This document shows positions 28,463-37,919 of a stretch of 64,000 nucleotides of DNA, in pieces. Numbering within the stretch: the stretch's first letter is position 1; each line of letters starts with the position of its first letter. Below the pieces are notes generated by a model. It had not been told where the DNA came from. It made no database searches and worked only from the letters and a program-made list of their open reading frames with translations. This DNA is from Sphingomonas sp. SRS2 (lineage in GTDB: Bacteria > Pseudomonadota > Alphaproteobacteria > Sphingomonadales > Sphingomonadaceae), in NCBI RefSeq assembly GCF_000971055.1, contig NZ_LARW01000077.1:1-64000 (forward strand), read 5' to 3'. The position numbers and the translations under genes are program-made.

Positions 28463-29092
28463 TCAACTTCCCAGCACGTTGATCGTAAAGGCCAGCACGC
28501 CGATATTGAAGACGAAGGCGGCGAAGCAGTGGAATATCACCACCCGCCGGATCGCCCGGCTTGGGACTTCGACATCCGATGTCTGGAAGGTCATTCCCAG
28601 GGTGAAAGCGAAATAGATGAAGTCCCAATAATCGGGCCCTCCATCGCCCGGGAACTCAATCCCGCCGCCATCAGGGCCGTAGAAGAGATGCGCATAATGC
28701 AGCGCATAGACCATGTTGCTGAACAGCCAGGCGATGAGCAGCGTCGCGATGATCAGCGCGATCTGCGGCCAATGCAGCGCCGCGCGCTGGGATAGCTCGA
28801 TCGCGATGGCGACGAGGATCACCGCGCAGACGATGCCGGTGATGCCGAGCAGGGTGGCGCGATTGGCGTCGTTGCGCGCCGCCGACGCGCGGATCGCGTC
28901 GGTCGGATGATCCAGCAGCGCGATGCAGGACAGCAGGAAGACTATCGCGCCGGCATCGAAGCCGATCAGGACGGCGCTGGTCCAGCCTGCAGGGCCGAGC
29001 GCCGCGCCGAAGCCGATCAGGGCGATGGCGATGAATGCGATGAAGCGGGGCGGTGCGATCCGATGACCGAGGCCGGGCCGGGATGATGTCAT
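28463..29092 (-). CDS. DUF1345 membrane protein
   Basis: A 209-residue membrane protein with about five helices and the DUF1345 core (SNMVYALHYAHLFY, PDYWDFIYFAFTLGMTFQTSDV). This family resembles small ion-channel-like proteins but has no established function. Convergent with the GNAT gene and divergent from the SMR gene. Confidence 0.88.
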   Translation of the reverse strand: MTSSRPGLGHRIAPPRFIAFIAIALIGFGAALGPAGWTSAVLIGFDAGAIVFLLSCIALLDHPTDAIRASAARNDANRATLLGITGIVCAVILVAIAIELSQRAALHWPQIALIIATLLIAWLFSNMVYALHYAHLFYGPDGGGIEFPGDGGPDYWDFIYFAFTLGMTFQTSDVEVPSRAIRRVVIFHCFAAFVFNIGVLAFTINVLGS

Positions 29093-29136
29093 GGCTTAGC
29101 CTAGCCGCGCATGGCCGGCGGCGCTATGGCGGTCGC

Positions 29137-29454
29137 ATGGCGTGGATATGGTTGATCATCGGCGGGTTATGCGAGGTGGGCTTCACCACCTGCCTTCGCT
29201 TCGTCGACGGCTTCCGCAATCTGCCCTGGACGCTCGGTTTCCTGGTTTCGGTCGGCCTGTCGATGGCGCTGCTCGAAGTAGCCAGCCGGTCGATCGCGAT
29301 GGGCACCGCTTATGCGGTATGGGGCGGAATCGGTGCGATTGGAACGGTGATCGTCGGCATGATCTGGTTCCAGGAACCGTCGACGCCAATCCGCATCGTC
29401 CTGATCTTCGCGATCGTCGCCTGCATCGCCGGGTTGAAGCTTACGGCCCACTAA
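29137..29454 (+). CDS. SMR family transporter (Gdx/SugE-like)
   Basis: A 105-residue four-helix transporter. The proton/substrate-coupling Glu is in GGLCEVGF (about residue 13), and GTAYAVWGGIGAIGTVIVG is close to the Gdx (SugE) guanidinium-exporter consensus rather than EmrE. Start 29137 gives the usual N-terminus MAWIWLII; the frame is open upstream. A single gene, so it probably works as a dual-topology homodimer. Confidence 0.88.
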   Translation: MAWIWLIIGGLCEVGFTTCLRFVDGFRNLPWTLGFLVSVGLSMALLEVASRSIAMGTAYAVWGGIGAIGTVIVGMIWFQEPSTPIRIVLIFAIVACIAGLKLTAH

Positions 29455-29487
29455 GTCGGGCCTGCACTGGCATGACCGATTATCGAG

Positions 29488-29793
29488 TCACAACCTCGTC
29501 GGCCCCGCTATATTCACCTCGTGCTGGATCAGCTCGACGATCTCGTCGATGACCGGTTCGCACCCCGGAAACTGTCCGAGATAATGCATCGTCCAGTTGC
29601 ACCCGGTCGGGCTCTCGCTCGCGGTCGGCTTGGGCATCGGCGCGAAGACCTTCTTGTCGCAATCGCGCAGCCGGGCGTCGGCATCGATCATCGCCTGCAC
29701 GCGAAGCTGGATATCCTCGCCCGATACCAGCGCCCGCTCGACGCTGCCCTGCTGGATGGCGTCGGCGTGCAGTTCCAGTGGTTCGCTACCCAT
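29488..29793 (-). CDS. Hypothetical cytoplasmic protein
   Basis: A 101-residue protein starting MGSEPLELHADAIQQG, with GAGGAG ahead of the start. No signal peptide or membrane helix. It has Cys in RDCDKK, GCNW and PGCEP. Not recognised as a named family. Convergent with the SMR gene. Confidence 0.7.
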   Translation of the reverse strand: MGSEPLELHADAIQQGSVERALVSGEDIQLRVQAMIDADARLRDCDKKVFAPMPKPTASESPTGCNWTMHYLGQFPGCEPVIDEIVELIQHEVNIAGPTRL

Positions 29794-30049
29794 GATTCGT
29801 CTCCTCGTGCCAACCAAGCGCCGAGACGGGTATTGGTTCCGACCCCCATGGCGCAGGAATCGCGCGGCGCCGGCGCAGATTCATGCTATGAATCGGGAAG
29901 GCAGGGAAAAATCCGACTGTGACGCGCGTAACAGTTTCGGATGCCGATTGCCCCTAAGGTAGCGTCTGGATGAGATCGTCTTGCTTTGAGGGCAACCGGG
30001 CCGCGCTTCGCTCCGTAGAGGAAGCAGGGCCCAAACAGGGGAATGACGT

Positions 30050-30442
30050 ATGAGCGCTCGGATGTCGCGTCTTGTCATTATGGTTGCGCTTGCCGCAGCA
30101 GCGGCGACGCCCGTGGCGGTCCAGGCCGCCGATGCGCCGTCGATTCAGGCCTATAAGCGCGATCCGCTGCCGGTCTATGACGATGCGGGCGCAAAGCTGC
30201 GCGACGTGCCGGTCGCCTCGATGCCGGCGGCGGGATCGCCGGGCGCGCGCGTTATCCGCGCCAAGACCGGCTTCGTCGGGGTCCAGCTTGACGGCAAGCT
30301 CGCCTGGCTGCGGCTGTCGACGGTCGATTATGTCGGCGATCTCGCCGCGATTACCTGCAACGCCAACGCGATGAGTTTCGCGAAGATGGAGGAAGATGGG
30401 CTTCAGCAGTCGCTGGGGCTCGGCTGCGGCGGGGGCAAATAG
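30050..30442 (+). CDS. Small secreted protein, first gene of the M48-CHAT operon
   Basis: A 130-residue protein. The signal peptide ends QAA (about residue 26). The mature part is short beta-rich segments (LPVYDDAGAKLRDV, TGFVGVQLDGKLAWLRL) that resemble a bacterial SH3 domain, with two Cys (TCN, LGCGGGK) that could form a disulfide. It lies 46 bp before the M48 protease and on the same strand. SH3-like assignment is tentative. Confidence 0.72.
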   Translation: MSARMSRLVIMVALAAAAATPVAVQAADAPSIQAYKRDPLPVYDDAGAKLRDVPVASMPAAGSPGARVIRAKTGFVGVQLDGKLAWLRLSTVDYVGDLAAITCNANAMSFAKMEEDGLQQSLGLGCGGGK

Positions 30443-30488
30443 CGCCGCAAATTGGGCCAACTGGGGGGCAAACAGGAGGCTTTTTGAC

Positions 30489-32312
30489 ATGCGATACAGT
30501 GTTATCCTGGCCGCGATGACGGTCGCACTCGGTGCTGCTCCGATGCTTGACGCCGCACCGAAGAAGAAACGGGCGGCGACCCCGGCGAGGATTGCCGCGC
30601 CCGCCGAACCCGCGATCGCGATGCTTCCCGATGCGCCCTATGTCGCGTTGACCGGTTGCCCGGCGCCTGCGGCCGGTGCGCTCGTGGCGGCCAGGAAGAT
30701 CGACAAGAAGGCGCGCGGGAAATTCTCGATCGAGAAGGCGCCCTATATTTCGACGCTCGATCCCGGAGACCTGTGCGTCAACAACCACAAGATGCGCACC
30801 GGGGCGGGCGATGCCGCCGGGGCGATGGGCCTGTCGGGGCAGGTGATGAACACACGCTCGGCGCGGATGGACCTGATGGCGGTGCCGGCGCTCGAACTCG
30901 AATTGCGGCCGGTGCTTGAATCCTTCGCCAGGGCCTGGCCCTATGCGCCGCTGGAGCGAACGCCGCGCATCCTGTTCCGCGCCGACGAGGCCTATCAGGC
31001 GCAGGCATTGCCCGACAACACCATCATCGTGTCGATGGGGCTGCTCGAAGCGGCGCAATCGGACTCCGAGGTGCTGTTCGTCCTCGCGCATGAATATGCC
31101 CATCTCCTGCTCGGCCATTTCACGAAGGCCGAGACGATCGCTGGCGCGAAGGGCGCGACCCAGGCGGTGTCGTTCGCCTGGCAGGCGGGCAGCGCGTTCA
31201 ACGCGATGAAGAAGAGCGGCGGCGGCGCGAACATGCTGACCAGCGCGCAGAGCGGCATGGACGCCGGCGCGCGCAGGTCTGCGCCGATTGCCGAGGCGCT
31301 GCGCTTCGCGGTCGACGATATCTTCGCGCCATCGTGGAATCGGGACCAGGAGAATCAGGCCGACGCACTCGCGATCGACCTGCTGGTGCGCAGCAACGTC
31401 ACGATTGATAGCTATGCCAATGTCTTCGCGCGGCTGCAGAAGGCGTTCGAGACCGAAAAAGCCTCGCGCGACAAGCGCAAGGTCGCCGCCAATGCCGTTC
31501 AGGCGAGCTTCGCCGAGTCGATGAAGGGCTTCGCCACCAGCAGCGTCACCGCCGCGAGCTTCACCGGCGGCGCGGGAATGCAGGGCTTCGGCTCGGGCCT
31601 GCTCAAGACCGCGGGCGGCGCGTTGCTCAACAATATGGGCAACATCACCAAATCGCTGGGCGGCGACACCCATCTGCCGCCCGAGGAGCGCCGCAAGGGC
31701 CTCGCCGCCTATTTCCAGGCGGGCTATCCGACCGCCGACCCGCCGATCGATACCGGCGCGCTGGTCGGCAGGATAAAAAGCAAAGCCGACTATGGCCGTA
31801 CTATCGCCACCCGCAACGCCTATCTCAGGGCGCGGAGCAGCTATTTCGCGCAGGATTATGCCGGAGCAACCGCGCAGCTGCGCGCGATCGGCGCGGGCGG
31901 CCGCGCCGCACCGGTATTCGTCAACTATGTGGCGGGACTGGCGGCGCGCGACCAGGGCAATATCCCGATGGCGGCGGGCTTCTTCGATGCGGGACGCGGC
32001 AGCCCGGTGCAGAATCTCCAACTCTACGAAACCTATACCGAAATGGAACTGGGCGCGGGCGACTTGAAGGACGGCGACAGGCTGATCTCCGAAGGCAAGG
32101 CGCGCTTCCGCGATCCCGACCATTTCAAGAGCATCGAGATCAAGCGTGGCATCGTGGCGGGCGACATGGCCAGCGCTCAATCGATCTATACGGCGTGCAT
32201 GAGCGTGAAAGGCCGCGACTATATCACCGAGCGGTGCAAGGCGGCGATGCCGCAGGCGGCCCAACAGCAACAGGCCAATCCGCTGGGCTTCAAACTGCCG
32301 TTCGGCGGATGA
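30489..32312 (+). CDS. Secreted M48-family zinc metalloprotease
   Basis: A 607-residue protease. The signal peptide is about residues 1-22. The zinc motif HEYAH (His 201, Glu 202, His 205) is followed by a downstream NQADALAIDLL segment that supplies the third ligand Glu. The C-terminal 200 residues have a TPR-like helical repeat pattern, as in BepA-type periplasmic M48 proteins. A clear AGGAGG precedes ATG 30489. The stop overlaps the CHAT gene (ATGA), so the two are translated as a coupled pair. Confidence 0.9.
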   Translation: MRYSVILAAMTVALGAAPMLDAAPKKKRAATPARIAAPAEPAIAMLPDAPYVALTGCPAPAAGALVAARKIDKKARGKFSIEKAPYISTLDPGDLCVNNHKMRTGAGDAAGAMGLSGQVMNTRSARMDLMAVPALELELRPVLESFARAWPYAPLERTPRILFRADEAYQAQALPDNTIIVSMGLLEAAQSDSEVLFVLAHEYAHLLLGHFTKAETIAGAKGATQAVSFAWQAGSAFNAMKKSGGGANMLTSAQSGMDAGARRSAPIAEALRFAVDDIFAPSWNRDQENQADALAIDLLVRSNVTIDSYANVFARLQKAFETEKASRDKRKVAANAVQASFAESMKGFATSSVTAASFTGGAGMQGFGSGLLKTAGGALLNNMGNITKSLGGDTHLPPEERRKGLAAYFQAGYPTADPPIDTGALVGRIKSKADYGRTIATRNAYLRARSSYFAQDYAGATAQLRAIGAGGRAAPVFVNYVAGLAARDQGNIPMAAGFFDAGRGSPVQNLQLYETYTEMELGAGDLKDGDRLISEGKARFRDPDHFKSIEIKRGIVAGDMASAQSIYTACMSVKGRDYITERCKAAMPQAAQQQQANPLGFKLPFGG

Positions 32313-35300
32313 GCCGATTGATCGTCGCCCCGGCGGAGGCCGGGGCCGCCACGCTCTCGGGACAATGTTGCGATGCTGCTCGTAGGGGTCCCGGCCTCCG
32401 CCGGGGCGACGTAATCGGTTGGTTCCTGGCGTGCCTGATTGTTAGCGCCAGTCCGACGCATGCCGCCGGATCCGATGACCGCCTCGCCCGGATCGAAGCC
32501 GAAATCCAGTCGGCCACCGCCGCGCGGCGCTGGGGCGATGCCGTCGCGCTCGGGCGTGAGGCGCTGGCGATCGAGGAAGCGGCCAAGGGCGCGGATCACC
32601 CCGAAGTCGGCGGCACGCTGTCGCTGATCGCCGGCTGGCTGGTCGAGCAGGGCAAGCCCGCCGAGGCGACTCCGCTGTATCGCCGGTCGCTTGCCATCTT
32701 TACCGCCAGCCTCGGGCCGGATCACGAACTGGCCGAGCAGGCGGCGTCGAACCTGGCCGCCAATCTCCAGGTGCTAGGCGGCTATGACGAAGCCGAAGCA
32801 CTTTACCGCGCCGCACTCGCTCGCGCGCTGACGAAGGCGGAGGCGAAACGCCCGGCGGCGCTCGCCTATAATAATCTCGCCTATGCGCTAGGCCGGCAGG
32901 GGCGCTTCACCGAGGCACGCGACCTTTATGCGAGAGCACTGACAATCGCGCTGAACTGGGATCCCGAGGATCTCGACCTTGCGCTGATCGAAAGCAATGT
33001 CGCCGCCAATCTCGACGCTCTTGGCCGCCCGCTCGAAGCCGAGCCGCTCTACCGCCAGGCGCTCGCCGTGCGCATCGCCGAGTTGGGCCCGAACGACCCT
33101 GCGGTTGCGACCAGCTACAATAATCTCGGCTTCAACCTCGACGGACAGGGCCGCTATGCCGATGCCGCACCGGCCTATGCGCGCGCATTGAAAATCCGCC
33201 GCGCGATCGATCCGGACGGGCTCACCGTCGCGACCAGCTACAATAATGCTGCGCACAATCTTAACCGGCAGGGAGACTATGCGGCGGCCGGGCCGCTCTA
33301 CCGCCAGGCGCTCGGCATCTGGCGCGGGGTCTATGGCGATCGTCATCCCATCACCGCGATCGGGCTGTCCAATGTCGCGGTCAATCTCGAGCGGCAGGGC
33401 AAGGCCGGCGAGGCTGAGCCGTTGTTCGCCGAGGCGTTGGCGATCCGCACCGCCGCCCTGCGCGCGGGCCATCCCGATATCGCGACTGCGCAGCTCCGGC
33501 TGGGCCACAATCTCGTCATGCTGCGGCGGTTCGACCGCGCGCTGCCGCTCTATGATCAGGCGGTGACGGCGCGGCGCGCGGCCTTCGGGCCGGATCATCC
33601 CGCGCTGGCCGAAGCGCTGACCGGTCAGGCCGAACTGTTCCTTGCGCTTGGCCGCACCGGCGATGCGGTAAAGGCGGCGCGCGAGGCTGCCGAGATCGTC
33701 CGCCGTCGCCGGTTGGGCGGGATCGGTGAGAGCCGAAATGGCGATGCCGCGCAGCAGGCGGGTGGTGGCGCAGCCAGCGACGCGAGCCGGTTCGACCCGC
33801 TTTCCGGCGCATTCGCGGTCTTGATCGGCGCGAATTGGGCGCATGCCGCCGTCGCGCCCAAAGAGGCCGCCATGTTGCGTGCCGAGGCGTTCCTCGCCGC
33901 GCAGGATCTGTCGGTTTCGGCGGCGGCGCGCAGCATGGCGCGCACCGCCGCGCGCACCGCTGCGGGCGAAGGGCCGCTCGGTGATCTTGTCCGCCGCCAG
34001 CAGGCGCTGTCCGATCGCGCCGTCGAACTCGATGCGCTTTTGCTGCGCCAATTGCTGCGCGGCGATATCGACAGGATCGCCGCCACCCGCGCCAGGCTCG
34101 ATGCCACCGCCAAAGATCTGGTGGCCGCCGATCGGGCGCTTGCCACGGCTTTCCCCGACTATAGTCGCTTGATCGGAACGGCCGGCCTTTCGCTGCGCGA
34201 TGCGCAGGCCCGACTGGGGGGCGATGCCGGCCTTTTAATGATCCTTCCGGCGGGCGGCGATCTCTACAGCTTCGCGGTCGGGCCGAAGTCGATCGCCTGG
34301 TCGCGGCAGGCGGGCGGCGCGGCGGGAGCCGCGACAGCGGTGCGGGAGCTGCGCTGCCAGGTCGATCCCAAAAGCTGCGGCGACCGCTCGGCCGAATGGC
34401 CCGCCTTCGATCGCGCGCTGGGCTACACGCTCTACCGGGACCTTATCGCCCCGGTCGAACCGGCGTTGAAGCGAGCGAGCGCGCTGTTCGTCGTGACCAG
34501 TGGCGCTCTTGCCGAATTGCCACTGAGCCTGTTGCCGACAGCGTCGTCCGAAGGCTCCTGGTTCGGCGACCGCTATGCGATCACGGTGCTGCCGGCCGTT
34601 TCGGTGCTGCGCGCAAAGGCGGGAAGCGTGGCGCAGGCGACAGATCGGGAGGAGGCATTCGTCGGCTATGGCGCGCCGCTGTTCCTCGGCGCGGCGAGCA
34701 GCGAGCGCAAGCTCGACGATTTTCTCAGAATTCCCCAGCCGGTCGACCGCGCCGGAATCGGCCTTGCGGATGCGTCGGCGTTGCGTGAGCTTAGCCCACT
34801 GCCGGGTACCGAGATCGAGCTGAAGGCCATGGCGGCGACCCTGCGCGCGCCGGCCGGACGGCTCCACCTCGGCCCCGCGGCGACCGAGACCTCGGTGCGC
34901 AGCGATCCGGCCCTGGCGGGTGCACGCATCATCGCCTTTGCCACCCACGGCATATTGCCGGGCGAGATCGGCGGCCTGCGCGAGCCGGGTCTGGCCTTCA
35001 CCCCGCCTGCGCAGGTCTCGCGTGAGGATGACGGGCTACTCGCCGCGTCGGAGGTGGCCGGTATGCGGCTGTCGGCGGACTGGGTGATCCTGTCGGCCTG
35101 CAACACGGCCTCGGCCGACGGCACGCCGGGGGCGGACAGCCTGTCGAGCCTTGGCCGGGCCTTCCTCTATGCGGGGGCCGGGGCGCTGCTCGCGAGCCGC
35201 TGGCGGGTCGCCGACGATCCGACAGCCGCGCTGACCGTCGAGACGCTCGCCGCGCGGCAAACGGGGCTGAGCCGGGCGGCGGCGCTGCAACGCGCGACGA

Positions 35301-35416
35301 TCGTCGTGCGCACCGGGCGGCGGCCGGACGGCAGCGCGCTACCCGGCTGGCAGGCGACCTGGGCCCACCCGGCTGCCTGGGCGCCCTTTACCGTAATCGG
35401 CAGCGACGACCGTTAG
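32309..35416 (+). CDS. Secreted TPR-CHAT caspase-like protein
   Basis: A 1035-residue protein. The first 35 residues are encoded by a REP-like palindrome, followed by a signal-like helix ending THA (about 36-54). About ten kinesin-light-chain-type TPRs fill residues 55-460 (e.g. ALAYNNLAYALGRQGRFTEA, VATSYNNLGFNLDGQGRYADA). A C-terminal CHAT domain (about 640-1030) has the catalytic His 880 (FATHG) and Cys 931 (LSACNTA). The start is forced by the upstream overlap; an alternative true start cannot be seen in frame. It may be processed or activate with the co-encoded M48 protease. Confidence 0.88.
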   Translation: MSRLIVAPAEAGAATLSGQCCDAARRGPGLRRGDVIGWFLACLIVSASPTHAAGSDDRLARIEAEIQSATAARRWGDAVALGREALAIEEAAKGADHPEVGGTLSLIAGWLVEQGKPAEATPLYRRSLAIFTASLGPDHELAEQAASNLAANLQVLGGYDEAEALYRAALARALTKAEAKRPAALAYNNLAYALGRQGRFTEARDLYARALTIALNWDPEDLDLALIESNVAANLDALGRPLEAEPLYRQALAVRIAELGPNDPAVATSYNNLGFNLDGQGRYADAAPAYARALKIRRAIDPDGLTVATSYNNAAHNLNRQGDYAAAGPLYRQALGIWRGVYGDRHPITAIGLSNVAVNLERQGKAGEAEPLFAEALAIRTAALRAGHPDIATAQLRLGHNLVMLRRFDRALPLYDQAVTARRAAFGPDHPALAEALTGQAELFLALGRTGDAVKAAREAAEIVRRRRLGGIGESRNGDAAQQAGGGAASDASRFDPLSGAFAVLIGANWAHAAVAPKEAAMLRAEAFLAAQDLSVSAAARSMARTAARTAAGEGPLGDLVRRQQALSDRAVELDALLLRQLLRGDIDRIAATRARLDATAKDLVAADRALATAFPDYSRLIGTAGLSLRDAQARLGGDAGLLMILPAGGDLYSFAVGPKSIAWSRQAGGAAGAATAVRELRCQVDPKSCGDRSAEWPAFDRALGYTLYRDLIAPVEPALKRASALFVVTSGALAELPLSLLPTASSEGSWFGDRYAITVLPAVSVLRAKAGSVAQATDREEAFVGYGAPLFLGAASSERKLDDFLRIPQPVDRAGIGLADASALRELSPLPGTEIELKAMAATLRAPAGRLHLGPAATETSVRSDPALAGARIIAFATHGILPGEIGGLREPGLAFTPPAQVSREDDGLLAASEVAGMRLSADWVILSACNTASADGTPGADSLSSLGRAFLYAGAGALLASRWRVADDPTAALTVETLAARQTGLSRAAALQRATIVVRTGRRPDGSALPGWQATWAHPAAWAPFTVIGSDDR
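32323..32411. repeat. Family-1 REP-like pair inside the CHAT gene
   Basis: Two 25-base arms (one mismatch) match those at 6803-6893. The element lies wholly inside the coding sequence for residues about 5-34 and is read through in frame. Confidence 0.85.
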
Positions 35417-35432
35417 ATTTCAGCGGAGACCT

Positions 35433-37805
35433 CTAGCTCAGGAAACGCCCGAGATCGGCCACGTCGATCATGACCTCGCGGCGGCCAACATGATCGGGGG
35501 CCGAGACGATCCCGTCCTTTTCCAGCCGCTCGATCAGCCGCGCCGCCGAATTATAGCCGACCCGCAATTGCCGCTGGAGCCAGCTGGTCGATGCCTTGCG
35601 GTTCTCGACCACCAGCTGAATCGCACGGCGATAGGTCTGGGTCTCGGGATCGTCGGGACCGGACGGGCCGCCCTCCATCGCGAAGCCGCCATCCTCGGGC
35701 TCCTCGGTGACGGCGTTGATGTAATCGGGCGTACCCTGGCCGCGCCAATGGTCGGCGACCGCGCGAACTTCGTCGTCCGACACGAACGGGCCGTGGACGC
35801 GGATGATCTGCTTGCCGCCGGGCATGTAGAGCATGTCGCCCTTGCCCAGCAGCTGTTCGGCGCCCTGCTCGCCGAGGATGGTGCGGCTGTCGATCTTGCT
35901 CGTGACCTGGAAGCTGATCCGGGTCGGCAGGTTCGCCTTGATCACGCCGGTGATGACGTCGACCGAGGGCCGCTGCGTCGCCATGATCAGGTGAATGCCC
36001 GCCGCGCGCGCCTTTTGCGCAAGCCGCTGGATCAGGAATTCGACCTCCTTGCCGGCGGTCATCATCAAGTCGGCGAGCTCGTCGACGATCACCACGATCT
36101 GCGGCAGCGGCTCAAATTCGAGCTTCTCCTCCTCATAGATCGGCTGGCCGGTATCTGCGTCATAGCCGGTCTGGACGCGGCGGCCGAGCGGCTGGCCCTT
36201 CGTCTTGGCGGCGCGCACCTTCTCGTTGAAGCTGGCGAGGCCGCGCACGCCGACCGAGGACATCATCCGGTAGCGGTCTTCCATCTGCTCGACCGCCCAT
36301 TTGAGCGCGCGGACCGCCTTGGGCGGATCGGTGACGACTGGGGAGAGAAGATGCGGAATGTCGTCATAGATGCTCAATTCGAGCATCTTGGGATCGATCA
36401 TGATCATCCGGCACTGGTCAGGCGTCAGCCGGTAGAGCAGCGACAGGATCATCGAGTTGAGACCGACCGACTTGCCCGATCCGGTGGTGCCCGCGACGAG
36501 AAGGTGGGGCATCGGGGCGAGATCGGCGATCACCGGATCGCCGCCGATATTCTTGCCGAGGACGAGGCCGAGACCGGCGATATCCTCGAAGGCGTCGCTC
36601 GCGATCAGTTCGGACAGCGACACCGATTCGCGCTTGGCGTTGGGGAGCTCGATGCCGATCACGGTGCGCCCCGGGATCACCGCGATGCGCGCCGACATGG
36701 CGGACATATTGCGCGCGATATCGTCGGCCAGCGCGATCACCCGGCTCGCCTTGATTCCGGCATTGGGTTCCAGCTCGTACATGGTGACGACCGGGCCGGG
36801 GCGGATCTCGACGATGCGGCCCTTGACGTTGAAATCGTCGAGCACGGTTTCGAGCAGGCGGGCGTTGCGTTCCAGCGCGGCCTTGTCGATCACCTTGTTG
36901 CCGGTAGGCGCGGGCGGGGCGAGCAGCGAGATGCTGGGCAGCTTATAGGTGTCACCCAGCGCGAGGCTGCTCTGCCGTTCGCGCGCGGCGACCTTGGGGG
37001 ACGGAGCGGCGGCCTTCTTGCGGTCGGCGATGACGGGCGGCGGCGCCTGAGCTGCGCCCTCCTCGATCGGCGCGTGGCGCGGTGGCCGGGGGGGCACGGG
37101 GACGCGATCGATCGTGTCGATGTCGGTCTCGTCGATATCATCGTCGATGTCGAACGGCTCGGCGGGCTGTCGCGCATAGGCGCCCCGCCGCAGCAGCCAG
37201 TCGCGCTCGTCGGCGAGCAGGCCGAGGCCCCAGACCCAGAAGGAGAGCCCGACGATCGCGAGCAGCGCCGCCGAACCGAGGCGAATGCCGTTGGCGAGCA
37301 TGGGATCGGCTAGCTGGTCGAGCCCGATCGTGATCAGCGCCGCCCCGCCAAGGCCGAGGCTGCCGCCGAAGCCCGCGGGCAGCCCCGCGACCGATCCGCC
37401 CCGGAACAGAGCGAGGCCGATCCCGATCAGCAGCACCGCGAACAACGCGACCGCGGATGAGCGGCCCCAGCGGCCCACGGGGTGGCCGCGCCACAGCCGC
37501 AGGCCCCAGACCAGACCGAGCGGCAGCATGATCGCGATGCCCGGGCCGAACAGGCTGAGCGCTATATCGGCTATCCATGCGCCCGGCGGCCCAAAGATAT
37601 TCTGTGGCGGCCCGCCCGCGGCGGTGTTCAGCGCGGGATCGGTGACATGATAGCTGGCAAGGACGAAGCCGAGCGCAATCGTCGCGCCGATCAGGGCGAG
37701 CGCGGCGAGGATCGATCCGGCGCGCCGGCCGAGTCCGGCCATGGCCCCGCGCCAGCCGCCTGGCTGCGCGTCCTGCCCGCCGATGACGATGCTGCGACTT
37801 GCCAT
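35433..37805 (-). CDS. ftsK: DNA translocase FtsK
   Basis: A 790-residue divisome protein that pumps DNA during chromosome segregation. There are four to five N-terminal transmembrane helices (about 25-180), a Pro-rich linker, and the motor with Walker A GTTGSGKS (about residue 439), Walker B IVVIVDELADLMM and the C-terminal gamma winged-helix (YNSAARLIERLEKDG). Start 37805 is chosen on AAGG spacing and the MASRSIV N-terminus; the frame is open to 37847. Convergent with the CHAT gene. Confidence 0.95.
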   Translation of the reverse strand: MASRSIVIGGQDAQPGGWRGAMAGLGRRAGSILAALALIGATIALGFVLASYHVTDPALNTAAGGPPQNIFGPPGAWIADIALSLFGPGIAIMLPLGLVWGLRLWRGHPVGRWGRSSAVALFAVLLIGIGLALFRGGSVAGLPAGFGGSLGLGGAALITIGLDQLADPMLANGIRLGSAALLAIVGLSFWVWGLGLLADERDWLLRRGAYARQPAEPFDIDDDIDETDIDTIDRVPVPPRPPRHAPIEEGAAQAPPPVIADRKKAAAPSPKVAARERQSSLALGDTYKLPSISLLAPPAPTGNKVIDKAALERNARLLETVLDDFNVKGRIVEIRPGPVVTMYELEPNAGIKASRVIALADDIARNMSAMSARIAVIPGRTVIGIELPNAKRESVSLSELIASDAFEDIAGLGLVLGKNIGGDPVIADLAPMPHLLVAGTTGSGKSVGLNSMILSLLYRLTPDQCRMIMIDPKMLELSIYDDIPHLLSPVVTDPPKAVRALKWAVEQMEDRYRMMSSVGVRGLASFNEKVRAAKTKGQPLGRRVQTGYDADTGQPIYEEEKLEFEPLPQIVVIVDELADLMMTAGKEVEFLIQRLAQKARAAGIHLIMATQRPSVDVITGVIKANLPTRISFQVTSKIDSRTILGEQGAEQLLGKGDMLYMPGGKQIIRVHGPFVSDDEVRAVADHWRGQGTPDYINAVTEEPEDGGFAMEGGPSGPDDPETQTYRRAIQLVVENRKASTSWLQRQLRVGYNSAARLIERLEKDGIVSAPDHVGRREVMIDVADLGRFLS

Positions 37806-37919
37806 ATCGATATGCCTTGAGATTCCCGCTTCGTTCCAGAATCCCACAGCGGGGAGTCGCGGTCAAGCGACGGACGAATCGGGCTACCGCAAGCCGGCTC
37901 GCACGCCTAAGAGAAGCCC

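Noticed and set aside
30351-32270. 639-codon minus-strand frame opposite the M48 gene
   Set aside because: Low-complexity, His/Arg/Glu-rich translation with no domain; the M48 gene on the other strand has motif, signal peptide and SD.
35490-37313. Long plus-strand frame opposite ftsK
   Set aside because: Antisense shadow of a clear FtsK motor gene.
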